Source of the DNA: JACVRW01 sp963734365 | Lineage (GTDB): Bacteria > Actinomycetota > Thermoleophilia > Solirubrobacterales > Thermoleophilaceae | Length of the DNA stretch: 64,000 nucleotides | Assembly: GCA_963734365.1 (NCBI GenBank) | Contig: CAVTGV010000008.1 | Span: 124,001-188,000 of the forward strand | Direction: 5' to 3' | Part shown: one piece after another, positions 42,413-50,877 of the stretch | Position numbering within the stretch: the stretch's first letter is position 1 | Layout of the letters: every line of letters starts with the position of its first letter | Program-made: the position numbers and the translations under genes | Notes under the pieces: generated by a model | What the model was told of the DNA's origin: nothing | Database searches by the model: none | Seen by the model: only the letters and a program-made list of their open reading frames with translations

Positions 42413-43365
42413 TGCAGCTGGGCTTCGTCGGGCTGGGCAAGATGGGGGCCAACATGGTCCACCGCATCCACCGCGACTCGGACCACACGTGCGTGGCCTT
42501 CGACTTCAACGCCGACGCCGTGAGCGAGGTCGAGGGCTACGGCGCGGGCGGCGCGTCCTCGCTCGAGGACCTGGTGTCCAAGCTCGAGGCGCCACGCTCC
42601 GTCTGGATCATGGTGCCGGCCGGAGATGCCACCGAGAGCACCGTCACCGAGCTGGCCGGGCTGCTCGCGGAGGGCGACACGATCATCGACGGCGGGAACT
42701 CGCGCTGGTCGGACGACAAGCGCCGCCAGGAGATGCTTCAGCCCCAGGGCATCAATTACGTGGATGTAGGGGTGAGCGGCGGGGTCTGGGGCCTCCAGAT
42801 CGGCTACTGCATGATGGTCGGCGGCCCCGACGAGGCGGTCGAGCGCCTGTCCCCGATCCTCGACGTGCTGGCCCCGCCGGAGACCCCCGAGCACGGGCCG
42901 GGCTGGGGGCACTTCGGGCCCACCGGAGCGGGCCACTACGTGAAGATGGTCCACAACGGGATCGAGTACGGAATCATGCAGGCGTACGCCGAGGGCTTCT
43001 CGCTCTTCGACGCCTCCGAGTTCGAGCTCGACAACGCGAAGATCGCCCACCTGTGGATGCAGGGCTCCGTGATCCGTTCCTGGCTGTGCGAGCTGGCGGC
43101 GGCGGCCTTCGAGCAGGAGGGCAACGACCTCGCCGAGATCGCCCCGTGGGTGGAGGACTCGGGCGAGGGCCGCTGGACGGTCGAGGACGCGATCGACAAG
43201 CGCATCCCGATGCCGGTGATCTCCGGCGCGCTCTACGAGCGGTTTTCGTCGAGGGGCCAGAACGCCTTCGCGGCCAAGGTCGACGCGGCGCTGCGCAACC
43301 AGTTCGGCGGGCACGCGATAAAGGCGGCCGACCCCGTGGCCCAGTCCCAGCCGCACGCGGAATAG
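42412..43365 (+). CDS. gnd: 6-phosphogluconate dehydrogenase, decarboxylating (short YqeC/GntZ type)
   Basis: A 317-residue protein with the N-terminal Rossmann start LGFVGLGKMGANMVHRI, then IDGGNSRWSDD and the substrate-binding VGVSGGVWGLQIGYCMM. GHYVKMVHNGIEYG holds the catalytic Lys and Asn. The C-terminal ends with FSSRGQNAFAAKV. At about 300 residues it belongs to the short, decarboxylating class rather than the 470-residue classical form. It converts 6-phosphogluconate to ribulose-5-phosphate with reduction of NAD(P). It is translationally coupled to the fusion gene upstream. Confidence 0.93.
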   Translation: MQLGFVGLGKMGANMVHRIHRDSDHTCVAFDFNADAVSEVEGYGAGGASSLEDLVSKLEAPRSVWIMVPAGDATESTVTELAGLLAEGDTIIDGGNSRWSDDKRRQEMLQPQGINYVDVGVSGGVWGLQIGYCMMVGGPDEAVERLSPILDVLAPPETPEHGPGWGHFGPTGAGHYVKMVHNGIEYGIMQAYAEGFSLFDASEFELDNAKIAHLWMQGSVIRSWLCELAAAAFEQEGNDLAEIAPWVEDSGEGRWTVEDAIDKRIPMPVISGALYERFSSRGQNAFAAKVDAALRNQFGGHAIKAADPVAQSQPHAE

Positions 43366-43368
43366 CCG

Positions 43369-44910
43369 ATGGCCATCGGGCACCAGGCCATCGGGCACCA
43401 GGCAGAGCAGCAGAACCCCCTCATCGAGGGGCTCGAGCGGCTGCCGGTACACCCCACCACGCTGGTCATCTTCGGCGGCACGGGTGACCTCGCCCATCGC
43501 AAGCTGCTCCCGGCGATCTACAACCTCGCCCACGAGGGGGCGCTGCCCGAGCGCTTCAACCTGGTCGCGGTGTCGCGCTCGGACATCCCCCACGACGACT
43601 ACCGGGGGATGGCCCGCGAGTCGATCGTGCAGTACTCGCGGCGCAAGCCGGACCCCCAGGTGCTGGAGAAGCTGCTCGAGAACGTGCGCTACGTGCCCGG
43701 CACCTTCGACGACGACGCTGTCTTCGATCGCCTCGAGGAGGAGCTCAAGGAGTGCGACGCGGCGGCCGGGATCGTCTTCGACCGCGTGTTCTACCTGTCC
43801 ACCGCGCCGGCCTTCTTCCCGGTGATCGTGGGCGAGCTGGGCGAGCACGGGCTGGACACGATCGAGGGCGCCGACGTGCGGGTGGTGATCGAGAAGCCGT
43901 TCGGCACGCGGCTGGAGGAGGCACTGGATCTGAATCGCCAGGTGCTCTCGGTGCTCGACGAGTCCCAGGTCTTTCGCATCGACCACTATCTGGGCAAGGA
44001 GACCGTCCAGAACATGCTGGCGTTCCGGTTCGCGAACGGCCTGTTCGAGCCGATCTGGAACCGCAACTTCATCGACTACGTCCAGATCACCGCGGCCGAG
44101 GACCTCGGCATCGGGCGCCGGGCCGGCTACTACGACTCCGCGGGCGCTCTGCGCGACCTGGTGCAGAACCACATGCTGCAGCTGCTCACCCTGCTCTGCA
44201 TGGAGCCGCCGGTCACGTTCACCGCCGACGAGGTGCGCGACGAGAAGGTCAAGGTGCTGCACGCGATAGCTCCGCCCGATCCCGAAGAGGTGGTGCGCGC
44301 GCAGTACACGGCCGGCTTCGCGGAGGGCGCCGACGTGGTGGGCTACCTCGACGAGGAAGGGGTGCCCGACGACTCCAAGACCGAGACCTACGTGGCCCTG
44401 CGGCTCGAGGTCGACAACTGGCGCTGGGCCGGCGTGCCGATCTACCTGCGCACCGGCAAGCGGCTGTCGCGCAAGGTCACCGAGATCGCGGTGACCTTGA
44501 AGCCGGTGCCCCACCTGGCCTTCGAGGCCGCGGGCTCGGTGGGCGTGCAGCCCAACCAGCTGGTGCTGACCATGCAGCCGAACGAGGGAGTCTCGCTGTC
44601 GCTGGGCGCCAAGATCCCCGGCACCCGCATGCGCATACGGCCGGTGAACATGGAGTTCCTGTACGGCACCGCGTTCCTGTCCCAGTCGCCCGAGGCGTAC
44701 GAGCGCCTGATCATGGATGCCATGCGCGGCGACGCCACGCTGTTCACGCGTGACGACGAGGTCGAGGCGCAGTGGCGGATCATCGATCCGATTCTCGAGA
44801 ACTGGGAGATGGACGGGACCCCGCTTGCCAGCTACGCGGCCGGCACGCCGGGCCCGGAGGAGGCCGACAAGCTGCTCGCCGCGGAGCACCACCGCTGGCG
44901 GGCCATCTGA
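43369..44910 (+). CDS. zwf: Glucose-6-phosphate 1-dehydrogenase
   Basis: A 513-residue protein. The coenzyme loop is LVIFGGTGDLAHRKLLP; the active-site signature is FRIDHYLGKETVQN with the catalytic His. EKPFGTRLEEAL and NMEFLYG are further conserved parts. It oxidises glucose-6-phosphate to 6-phosphogluconolactone, making NADPH. The N-terminus has a duplicated AIGHQ caused by a 15-bp tandem repeat. It begins three bases after gnd, and its stop overlaps opcA (TGATG). OpcA, the G6PDH assembly factor, is encoded next. Confidence 0.95.
   Translation: MAIGHQAIGHQAEQQNPLIEGLERLPVHPTTLVIFGGTGDLAHRKLLPAIYNLAHEGALPERFNLVAVSRSDIPHDDYRGMARESIVQYSRRKPDPQVLEKLLENVRYVPGTFDDDAVFDRLEEELKECDAAAGIVFDRVFYLSTAPAFFPVIVGELGEHGLDTIEGADVRVVIEKPFGTRLEEALDLNRQVLSVLDESQVFRIDHYLGKETVQNMLAFRFANGLFEPIWNRNFIDYVQITAAEDLGIGRRAGYYDSAGALRDLVQNHMLQLLTLLCMEPPVTFTADEVRDEKVKVLHAIAPPDPEEVVRAQYTAGFAEGADVVGYLDEEGVPDDSKTETYVALRLEVDNWRWAGVPIYLRTGKRLSRKVTEIAVTLKPVPHLAFEAAGSVGVQPNQLVLTMQPNEGVSLSLGAKIPGTRMRIRPVNMEFLYGTAFLSQSPEAYERLIMDAMRGDATLFTRDDEVEAQWRIIDPILENWEMDGTPLASYAAGTPGPEEADKLLAAEHHRWRAI
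43371..43400 (+). repeat. 15-bp perfect tandem repeat in the zwf 5' coding end
   Basis: GGCCATCGGGCACCA occurs twice without a gap (43371-43385, 43386-43400), encoding AIGHQ twice just after the start Met. It is in-frame and lies before the first conserved residues, so it is tolerated. It could vary in copy number between strains. Confidence 0.8.
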
Positions 44911-45971
44911 TGGTCGACGCCGGTGCGGTCTGGAGCGCGGAGGACACCACGCCGGGGGCGATCGCGGAGGCGCTGCAAGAGCTCCTCTACGAGCAGTACC
45001 GGGAGGAGTCCTACGCGCCCGCGCGGGTGCTCAACCTGGTGGTGGTGCTCGACCGCGAGTGGCGCGGCGAGATCCTCAACCGGCTCGAGGGCGTCGGTCG
45101 CTATCACGCGTCGCGCACGATCCTGTGCGCGGTAGAGCCCGGCCGCAGCACCATCGACGCCGCCGTGGCGCTCACCACCGGTGGCGAGCATCATCACGTC
45201 GGCGAGCTTGCCCTGATGCGCGAGCGCATCGTGCTCGATCTCGGCACCAAGCAGCTGGACAATCTCGACGCCATCGTCGACCCCTTGGTGGTCACCGACA
45301 TCCCCACGGTGATCTGGGCGCCTCACGGTCACCCCGAGGCCGTGGACTCCCTGCTTCACCTGTCCCAGGTGGTGCTGATCGACTCGGTCAACGAGCCGGA
45401 TCCGGTGAGCGCCGTGGGCCGGGCCCGCGAGCTGGCCCGGGAGGCCTACGTGGTCGACCTGGCCTGGCTGCGCGGCACCCCGTGGCGGGAGCGCGTGGCC
45501 TCCACGTTCGACCCCCCGCAGTGGCGCGACGAGCTGCGCCGGATCGATTCCGTGCGGGTGCGCCACCGGCCCGATTCGGGAATCGCGGGGGTGCTGTTCT
45601 GCGGCTGGCTCGCCTCGCGCCTCGGCTGGGACGCCGGCTCGCTCATGCCCGCCCGTGCCGGGCTGCACGGCAAGGCCCACGGCAAGCGCCAGGACGTGGC
45701 GCTCGAGATGATGCCCGACGAGGCCCAGAGCGTGCCCGGCCTGGCCGGGATCGAGATCTCCACCGCGTCCGGGATGAGCATCTCGCTCGACCGCGGGCCG
45801 GGCGGGCTGTCGGCCAAGCGCACCGATCCCAAGGGCAAGGTGTCCCAGTGGACGGTCCTCGGGGCCTCGCGCGGTGAGGGAGGAATCCTGGGCGAGGGAA
45901 TTCGCCAGGCCCTGCTGCGCGACCCCGCGTACGTGCGCGCGCTGGGCTGCGCCGAGGCGATGCTGAAGTGA
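44910..45971 (+). CDS. opcA: Glucose-6-phosphate dehydrogenase assembly protein OpcA
   Basis: A 353-residue OpcA family protein. Recognisable parts are VLNLVVVLDREWRGEI, RYHASRTILCAVEPG, the LVVTDIPTVIWAPHGHPE stretch and GVLFCGWLASRLGW. OpcA activates or assembles G6PDH in actinobacteria and cyanobacteria and is redox-responsive in the latter. ATG 44910 overlaps the zwf stop; the stop overlaps pgl (GTGA). Its place between zwf and pgl is the usual actinobacterial order. Confidence 0.93.
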   Translation: MVDAGAVWSAEDTTPGAIAEALQELLYEQYREESYAPARVLNLVVVLDREWRGEILNRLEGVGRYHASRTILCAVEPGRSTIDAAVALTTGGEHHHVGELALMRERIVLDLGTKQLDNLDAIVDPLVVTDIPTVIWAPHGHPEAVDSLLHLSQVVLIDSVNEPDPVSAVGRARELAREAYVVDLAWLRGTPWRERVASTFDPPQWRDELRRIDSVRVRHRPDSGIAGVLFCGWLASRLGWDAGSLMPARAGLHGKAHGKRQDVALEMMPDEAQSVPGLAGIEISTASGMSISLDRGPGGLSAKRTDPKGKVSQWTVLGASRGEGGILGEGIRQALLRDPAYVRALGCAEAMLK

Positions 45972-46630
45972 CGCCCAGGCCCGACTTCCGGATTTCGGAC
46001 GATCCGGCGGCCGCCGCCTGCGACCTGCTCGTGGCGGCCGGCGGCCACGTGGCCCTCACCGGCGGGTCCACTCCACGCCGGGCCTACGAGCTCACCGCCG
46101 AGCGCCGCAGCGACTGGGCCGGGGTCGGCATCTGGTTCACGGACGAGCGCTGCGTGCCCCCCGACCACGAGCACTCGAACTTCGGCATGATCGACGAGGC
46201 GCTCCTGTCCAAGATCGAGGGTGCGGACGTCCACCGCATGAAGGGCGAGCTCGGCCCGCAGGACGGGGCGGCCGACTACGAGCGCGAGCTGGCCGCCGAG
46301 GGCCCGGACGCCTTCGACCTGATGCTCGTGGGCCTGGGCCCCGACGCCCACATCTGCTCGCTGTTCCCGGGCGACGCGGCACTGGGCGAGCGTGAGCGCC
46401 GCGCGGTCGGGGTCGAGACGCCGGGCATGGCTCCCCTGGTGTCCCGCATCACGCTTACGCTTCCGGTGGTGAACGCCACACGCCAGATCGTGTTCCTCGT
46501 CACGGGAGAGGGCAAGGCGGACGCCCTGGCACGTGCGTTCTCGGGTCGCCCCGACCCGCGCGCCCCGGGCTCGCTGGTGGACGCCGACGTGACCGTGCTG
46601 CTCGACGAGGCGGCCGCCGCCCGCCTATGA
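45968..46630 (+). CDS. pgl: 6-phosphogluconolactonase
   Basis: A 220-residue DevB-type lactonase. Motifs are HVALTGGSTPRRAYE, GIWFTDERCVPPDHEHSN and LMLVGLGPDAHICSLFPG. The last is usually GPDGHTASLFP in the family; here Gly is Ala, and Thr-Ala are Ile-Cys, while the His is kept. The C-terminus has VFLVTGEGKADAL. It hydrolyses 6-phosphogluconolactone between the zwf and gnd steps. GTG start overlaps opcA, and the stop overlaps the second GH15 gene (ATGA). Confidence 0.93.
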   Translation: MTPRPDFRISDDPAAAACDLLVAAGGHVALTGGSTPRRAYELTAERRSDWAGVGIWFTDERCVPPDHEHSNFGMIDEALLSKIEGADVHRMKGELGPQDGAADYERELAAEGPDAFDLMLVGLGPDAHICSLFPGDAALGERERRAVGVETPGMAPLVSRITLTLPVVNATRQIVFLVTGEGKADALARAFSGRPDPRAPGSLVDADVTVLLDEAAAARL

Positions 46631-48558
46631 GCACCTGGGTCCCGCAGGGCGGGATCGGCGCCGGGGAGTTCCCGCCGATCGCCGAGTACGCCTTCCTTTC
46701 CGACTGCGAGACCTGCGCGCTGGTCGCGCCCAACGGCAACGTCGAGTGGCTCTGCCTGCCGCGCTTCGACTCCCCGAGCGTCTTCGGCGCCATTCTCGAC
46801 CGCGACGCCGGAGTCTTCCGGCTCGGCCCCGCCGACGTCGCGGTCCCCGCCGCGCGCCGCTACCTGCCCGGCACGATGGTGGTGGAGACGAGCTGGGGCA
46901 CGAGCGGCGGCTGGATCATCGTGCGCGACGTGCTCCTGATCGGGCCCTGGCACCACGAGCACGAGCGCTCCGGCACCCACCAGCGGGCGCCCACCGACTA
47001 CGACGCCGACCACGTGCTGCTGCGGCTGATCCGCTGCGTGAACGGCGAGGTGCAGGTCACGCTCGACTGCGAGCCGCGCTTCGAGTACGGGCTCCTCAAC
47101 GGGAGCTGGGATTACACGGGTCCCGGCTACCACGAGTGCACCTGCCGCGCCGAGGGATCCGACGTGGAGCTGCGGCTCAACACCGACATGAACCTCGGCT
47201 TCGAGGGCCCGCGGGCCACGGGCCGGACGCTCATGAAGGAGGGCGACACGCTGTTCGTCGCGTTGTCCTGGACGGAGCACCCGGCGCCCACCAACTACGA
47301 GGACGCCTACGACCGGCTGGTCTGGACCGCCCACCACTGGCAGCACTGGCTGGACCACGGACAGTTCCCCGACCATCCCTGGCGCACCCATCTCCAGCGC
47401 GCGGCTCTCACGCTCAAGGGGCTCTCCTACTCGCCCACCGGCGCGCTGGTGGCCGCGGCCACCACCTCGTTGCCGGAGACGCCCGGCGGCGAGCGCAACT
47501 GGGACTACCGCTTCACCTGGATCCGCGACGCCACGTTCATGCTGTGGGGCCTCTACACGCTCGGCTTCGACTGGGAGGCCAACGACTTCTTCTACTTCAT
47601 CGCCGACGTGGCCGAGTCCGAGGAGGACCAGCTCCAGATCATGTACGGCATCGGTGGCGAGGACGACCTCCCGGAGGCCACGCTCGACCACCTCGAGGGC
47701 TACGAGGACGCCCGGCCGGTGCGGGTGGGCAACGGCGCCTACGACCAGGAGCAGCACGACGTATGGGGTGCCCTGCTCGATTCCGTCTACCTGCATACGA
47801 AGTCCCGTGACCACCTGCCGGAGCGGATCTGGCCGATCCTCAAGCGCCAGGTGGAGACGGCCCTCGAGAAGTGGCGCGACCCCGACCGCGGGATCTGGGA
47901 GGTGCGCGGCGACCCCAAGCACTTCACCTCCTCGAAGCTCATGTGCTGGGTGGCGGCCGACCGCGGAGCGCGTCTGGCCGAGATCCGCGGCGAGCTTGAG
48001 TTCGCGGCACGCTGGCAGTCCGCGGCGGACGAGATCAAGAACGACATCTGCGAGAACGCGCTCGACGAGCGCGGGGTGTTCACCCAGCACTACGAGACGG
48101 ATGCCCTCGACGCCTCCGTGCTCCTGATGGTGCTCACGCGCTTCATGCCTCCGGACGACGAGCGCATCCGGGCCACGGTCCTGGCGATCGCGGACGAGCT
48201 GACCGAGGACGGCCTGGTGCTGCGCTACCGCGTGCAGGAGACCGACGACGGGCTCAGCGGGGAGGAGGGCACCTTCACGATCTGCTCCTTCTGGATGGTG
48301 TCCGCTCTCGTGGAGATCGGCGAGCTGAGCCGGGCCCGTGACCTATGCGCCAAGTTGCTGGGCTACGCCAGCCCGCTCGGTCTCTACGCCGAGGAGATCG
48401 ACGCGCGCTCCGGGCGCCACCTCGGCAACTACCCGCAGGCCTTCACGCACCTCGCCCTGATCAACGCCGTCATGCACGTGATCCGCGCCGACCAGGGCCT
48501 CGAGCTGGGCGCGATGCCGCTGGGGCGCGAGCTGGCGCCGGAGCGGGGGGCCGATTAA
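46627..48558 (+). CDS. GH15-family glucosidase/trehalase (copy 2), last gene of the pentose phosphate operon
   Basis: A 643-residue GH15 protein similar to the one at 28192-30072. The N-terminal domain has IAEYAFLSDCETCALVAPNG and VEWLCLPRFDSPS. The catalytic barrel starts with GERNWDYRFTWIRDAT, includes VRVGNGAYDQEQ, and has the Glu-containing GLSGEEGTFTICSFW. It lacks a signal peptide, so it acts on an internal glucan, trehalose or other alpha-glucoside. The ATGA overlap with pgl ties it to glucose use: its product glucose would feed the glucokinase encoded first in the operon. Confidence 0.92.
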   Translation: MSTWVPQGGIGAGEFPPIAEYAFLSDCETCALVAPNGNVEWLCLPRFDSPSVFGAILDRDAGVFRLGPADVAVPAARRYLPGTMVVETSWGTSGGWIIVRDVLLIGPWHHEHERSGTHQRAPTDYDADHVLLRLIRCVNGEVQVTLDCEPRFEYGLLNGSWDYTGPGYHECTCRAEGSDVELRLNTDMNLGFEGPRATGRTLMKEGDTLFVALSWTEHPAPTNYEDAYDRLVWTAHHWQHWLDHGQFPDHPWRTHLQRAALTLKGLSYSPTGALVAAATTSLPETPGGERNWDYRFTWIRDATFMLWGLYTLGFDWEANDFFYFIADVAESEEDQLQIMYGIGGEDDLPEATLDHLEGYEDARPVRVGNGAYDQEQHDVWGALLDSVYLHTKSRDHLPERIWPILKRQVETALEKWRDPDRGIWEVRGDPKHFTSSKLMCWVAADRGARLAEIRGELEFAARWQSAADEIKNDICENALDERGVFTQHYETDALDASVLLMVLTRFMPPDDERIRATVLAIADELTEDGLVLRYRVQETDDGLSGEEGTFTICSFWMVSALVEIGELSRARDLCAKLLGYASPLGLYAEEIDARSGRHLGNYPQAFTHLALINAVMHVIRADQGLELGAMPLGRELAPERGAD

Positions 48559-48690
48559 GCGGGACCGGCCGCTCTTGCGAGCCGCCGGCCGCTCTTTTCC
48601 GGGAGTAAAGGCGGGCTGGGGAAGGGGTAGGCACGAACCGGGCCAGGCACCGTCCCCGCGCGGTCGCCGTCCCGTACATCCCAAACGGAT

Positions 48691-48724
48691 ATTCGTTTGT
48701 TGACTGATCAGTTGACAAACGAAT
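48691..48724. promoter_or_regulatory. 34-bp palindrome, probable operator
   Basis: ATTCGTTTGT (48691-48700) and ACAAACGAAT (48715-48724) are exact reverse complements flanking a perfect core ACTGATCAGT (48703-48712); only two base pairs in between do not match. Its AT-rich composition stands out in this GC-rich region. It resembles operators of dimeric TetR-type repressors, but no regulator gene is adjacent. It sits about 100 bases upstream of the serine hydrolase gene. A TTGACA box at 48712-48717 overlaps it. The gap 48559-48826 otherwise holds only a 12-bp direct repeat (48565, 48585). Confidence 0.6.
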
Positions 48725-48826
48725 TCGTGGGAGAGGTGTTCCCGCTGCGTCCGCGTGGCGCGGGTTCGGGCCCCAGGGGTCGGGAGCTGAGGGGTCGGCG
48801 GCCGGGGAGCGCCCCTTGCGGAGCCG

Positions 48827-49993
48827 ATGCCGTTCATGAAAGTGTCCGCGTCCATGTCGGCACGGATGCCTCGCCTCTTGCTGATCGGCCTCGTGGCCAT
48901 CGTCGCGCTCGCCGGTGCGCAGACGGCCGCGGCTCAGGGCGACACGCGCGCGAAGCTCCAGCGGCAGATCGATGCGCTGGTGGCGGCGCCGCTCGGTCCA
49001 CCGGGAGGTGTGGTCACGCTGCGGCGCGGCTCGCGTACCACGGTCTTGACCGCGGGGGTCTCCGATGTTGCCACCGGACGCAGGCCCCGGAGCACCGACC
49101 ACATGCGCATCGCCAGCGCGGCCAAGGCCTTCAGCGGAGCGGTTGTGTTCAAGCTCGTGTCCAGGGGGCGGATCCGGCTCGGTTCGACCATCGGCGAGGT
49201 GCTGCCCGGCCTGCCGCGGGCGTGGCGGAGGGTCACGGTGCGGCGCATGCTCAATCACACGAGCGGGTTGCCCGACTACACGAGGTCGGAGGCATTCAGG
49301 AAGCAGTTCGACACCGATCCGAGCGGCTTCGTGTCTCCGCAGCGGGTCATCGGCTGGGTACGCAAGGACCCACTCGTGTTCAAGCCGGGAAGCCGCTACG
49401 AGTACTCGAACACCGACAACATCGTCATCGGCCTGATGGCCCAGAAGGTCACCGGAAGGTCCTACGGGAGATTGCTCAAGCGCTTCATATTCCGGCCGCT
49501 CGGCCTGGGCGAGACGAGCTTCCCGACCACCGTCGGGCTCCCGAGGCCGTTCCTGCACGGCTACGTGACCGAGGCCGGGTCGCCGCCCCAAGACGTGAGC
49601 GAGCTGCTCAACCCTTCGGGAGCGTGGGCGTCGGGGGGGATCGTGTCGACGCCGCTGGAGCTCGGCACGTTCATCCGCGGCCTGCTCGCAGGGCGGCTGT
49701 TCCCACCCGAGCTACAGAGCCGGCAGCTGCGCTTCGTCCGTGGCGGCCGCTCCAGCCCTCCCGGCCCGGGCGCCAACTCCTCCGGCCTGGCGGTCTTCCG
49801 CTACCGCACCCGCTGCGGCACGGTCTACGGCCACACCGGCAGCTTTCCGGGCTACGTCCAGTTCATGGCCGCCACGCGGGACGGGCGCCGCGCCGTGACC
49901 AGCTCGTTCGGCATCCCCGCGCCGGAGGGCGCCCTGCTGGCTCAGCTGCGCACGATGCAGGAGACTGCCGTGTGCCTGCTGCTGCGGGGCTAG
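48827..49993 (+). CDS. Secreted serine hydrolase, beta-lactamase/D-alanyl-D-alanine carboxypeptidase-like
   Basis: A 388-residue protein with an N-terminal signal (PRLLLIGLVAIVALAGAQTAAA). Active-site motifs of the class C/beta-lactamase-related family are IASAAKAFSG (SxxK), RYEYSNTDN (YxN) and VYGHTGSFPG (HxG). MLNHTSGLPDY is also typical. These enzymes cut peptidoglycan peptides, esters or beta-lactams. The reading starts at ATG 48827, with ATG 48839 as an alternative. A 34-bp palindrome upstream may regulate it. Its stop overlaps the ctaB stop in a CTAG palindrome. Confidence 0.88.
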   Translation: MPFMKVSASMSARMPRLLLIGLVAIVALAGAQTAAAQGDTRAKLQRQIDALVAAPLGPPGGVVTLRRGSRTTVLTAGVSDVATGRRPRSTDHMRIASAAKAFSGAVVFKLVSRGRIRLGSTIGEVLPGLPRAWRRVTVRRMLNHTSGLPDYTRSEAFRKQFDTDPSGFVSPQRVIGWVRKDPLVFKPGSRYEYSNTDNIVIGLMAQKVTGRSYGRLLKRFIFRPLGLGETSFPTTVGLPRPFLHGYVTEAGSPPQDVSELLNPSGAWASGGIVSTPLELGTFIRGLLAGRLFPPELQSRQLRFVRGGRSSPPGPGANSSGLAVFRYRTRCGTVYGHTGSFPGYVQFMAATRDGRRAVTSSFGIPAPEGALLAQLRTMQETAVCLLLRG

Positions 49994-50877
49994 ACCCGCA
50001 CGTCCACGACCATCGCCGCGAACAGCGCCGCCAGGTAGGCCAGCGAGTACAGGTAGAGGCGCAGGGCCGAGCGGCGGTCGGCCCGGCGCAGCAGGCGCAC
50101 CGCGCCGTAGATGAACAGTGCTCCCAGCCCGACCGAGGCCACGAGGTAGATGGCGCCGAAGGCGCCGGCGCAGAAGGGCAGCTGGCTCACGGCGTACAGC
50201 AGGACGGTGTAGAGCAGGATCTGGCGGCGCGTCTCGCGCTCGCCGCGCACCACGGGAAGCATCGGCACGCCCGCGCGGGCGTAGTCGTCCTTCATGAGCA
50301 GCGACAGCGCCCAGAAGTGGGGCGGCGTCCAGAAGAAGACGATCGCGAAGAGGTAGAGCGGGGTCCCGCCGAGCTCGCCCGTCACCGCCGCCCAGGCCAC
50401 GAGCGGCGGCACCGCGCCCGCCGCGCCGCCGATCACGATGTTCTGGGGAGTCGAGCGCTTCAGCCAGAGCGTGTAGACGAACACGTAGCCCAGGAGCCCG
50501 CACAGCGACAGCACCGCGGCGAGCAGGTTGACCGTGGTGGCCAGCAGCGCGAACGAGGCCACGCCCAGCGCGATGCCGAACCAGAGCGCCGCCGCCGGCG
50601 CCACCCTGCCGGAGGCCACGGGGCGGTCGGCGGTGCGCGACATGAGCGCGTCGAGGTCGCGGTCGAGGTAGTGGTTGATCGCGCCCGCGCCGCCGGCGGA
50701 CAGCGCTCCGCCGAGGCAGGTGAGCAAAACCAGGGACACGGAGGGATCGCCCGCCACGTACATCGTCGTGACCGTGGTGAACAGCAGCAGCGACTGGACC
50801 TTCGGCTTGGTCATCTCCAGGTAGTCGGAGAGCACCAGCCGCCATCGGCTCGTACGGGCTGCGGCGGCCTGGATCAC
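49990..50877 (-). CDS. ctaB: Protohaem IX farnesyltransferase (haem O synthase)
   Basis: A 295-residue UbiA-type membrane prenyltransferase. It begins near LSDYLEMTKPKVQSLLL, with the prenyl diphosphate-binding NHYLDRDLDALMSRT and a second conserved loop FFWTPPHFWALSLLMKDDY. About eight membrane segments follow. It attaches a farnesyl group to protohaem, giving haem O for oxidases. GTG 50877 overlaps the ctaA stop (GTGA). The longer open frame upstream runs through ctaA and is not coding. Confidence 0.93.
   Translation of the reverse strand: MIQAAAARTSRWRLVLSDYLEMTKPKVQSLLLFTTVTTMYVAGDPSVSLVLLTCLGGALSAGGAGAINHYLDRDLDALMSRTADRPVASGRVAPAAALWFGIALGVASFALLATTVNLLAAVLSLCGLLGYVFVYTLWLKRSTPQNIVIGGAAGAVPPLVAWAAVTGELGGTPLYLFAIVFFWTPPHFWALSLLMKDDYARAGVPMLPVVRGERETRRQILLYTVLLYAVSQLPFCAGAFGAIYLVASVGLGALFIYGAVRLLRRADRRSALRLYLYSLAYLAALFAAMVVDVRV

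Noticed and set aside
46276..48090. Long minus-strand ORF opposite pgl and GH15
   Set aside because: The plus-strand genes are recognisable and in an operon; the opposite frame shows only shadow composition.
48565..48596. Repeated CCGGCCGCTCTT after the second GH15 gene as a terminator
   Set aside because: The two copies are direct, not inverted; a stable stem could not be drawn, although a short T-run follows. Left as a repeat only.
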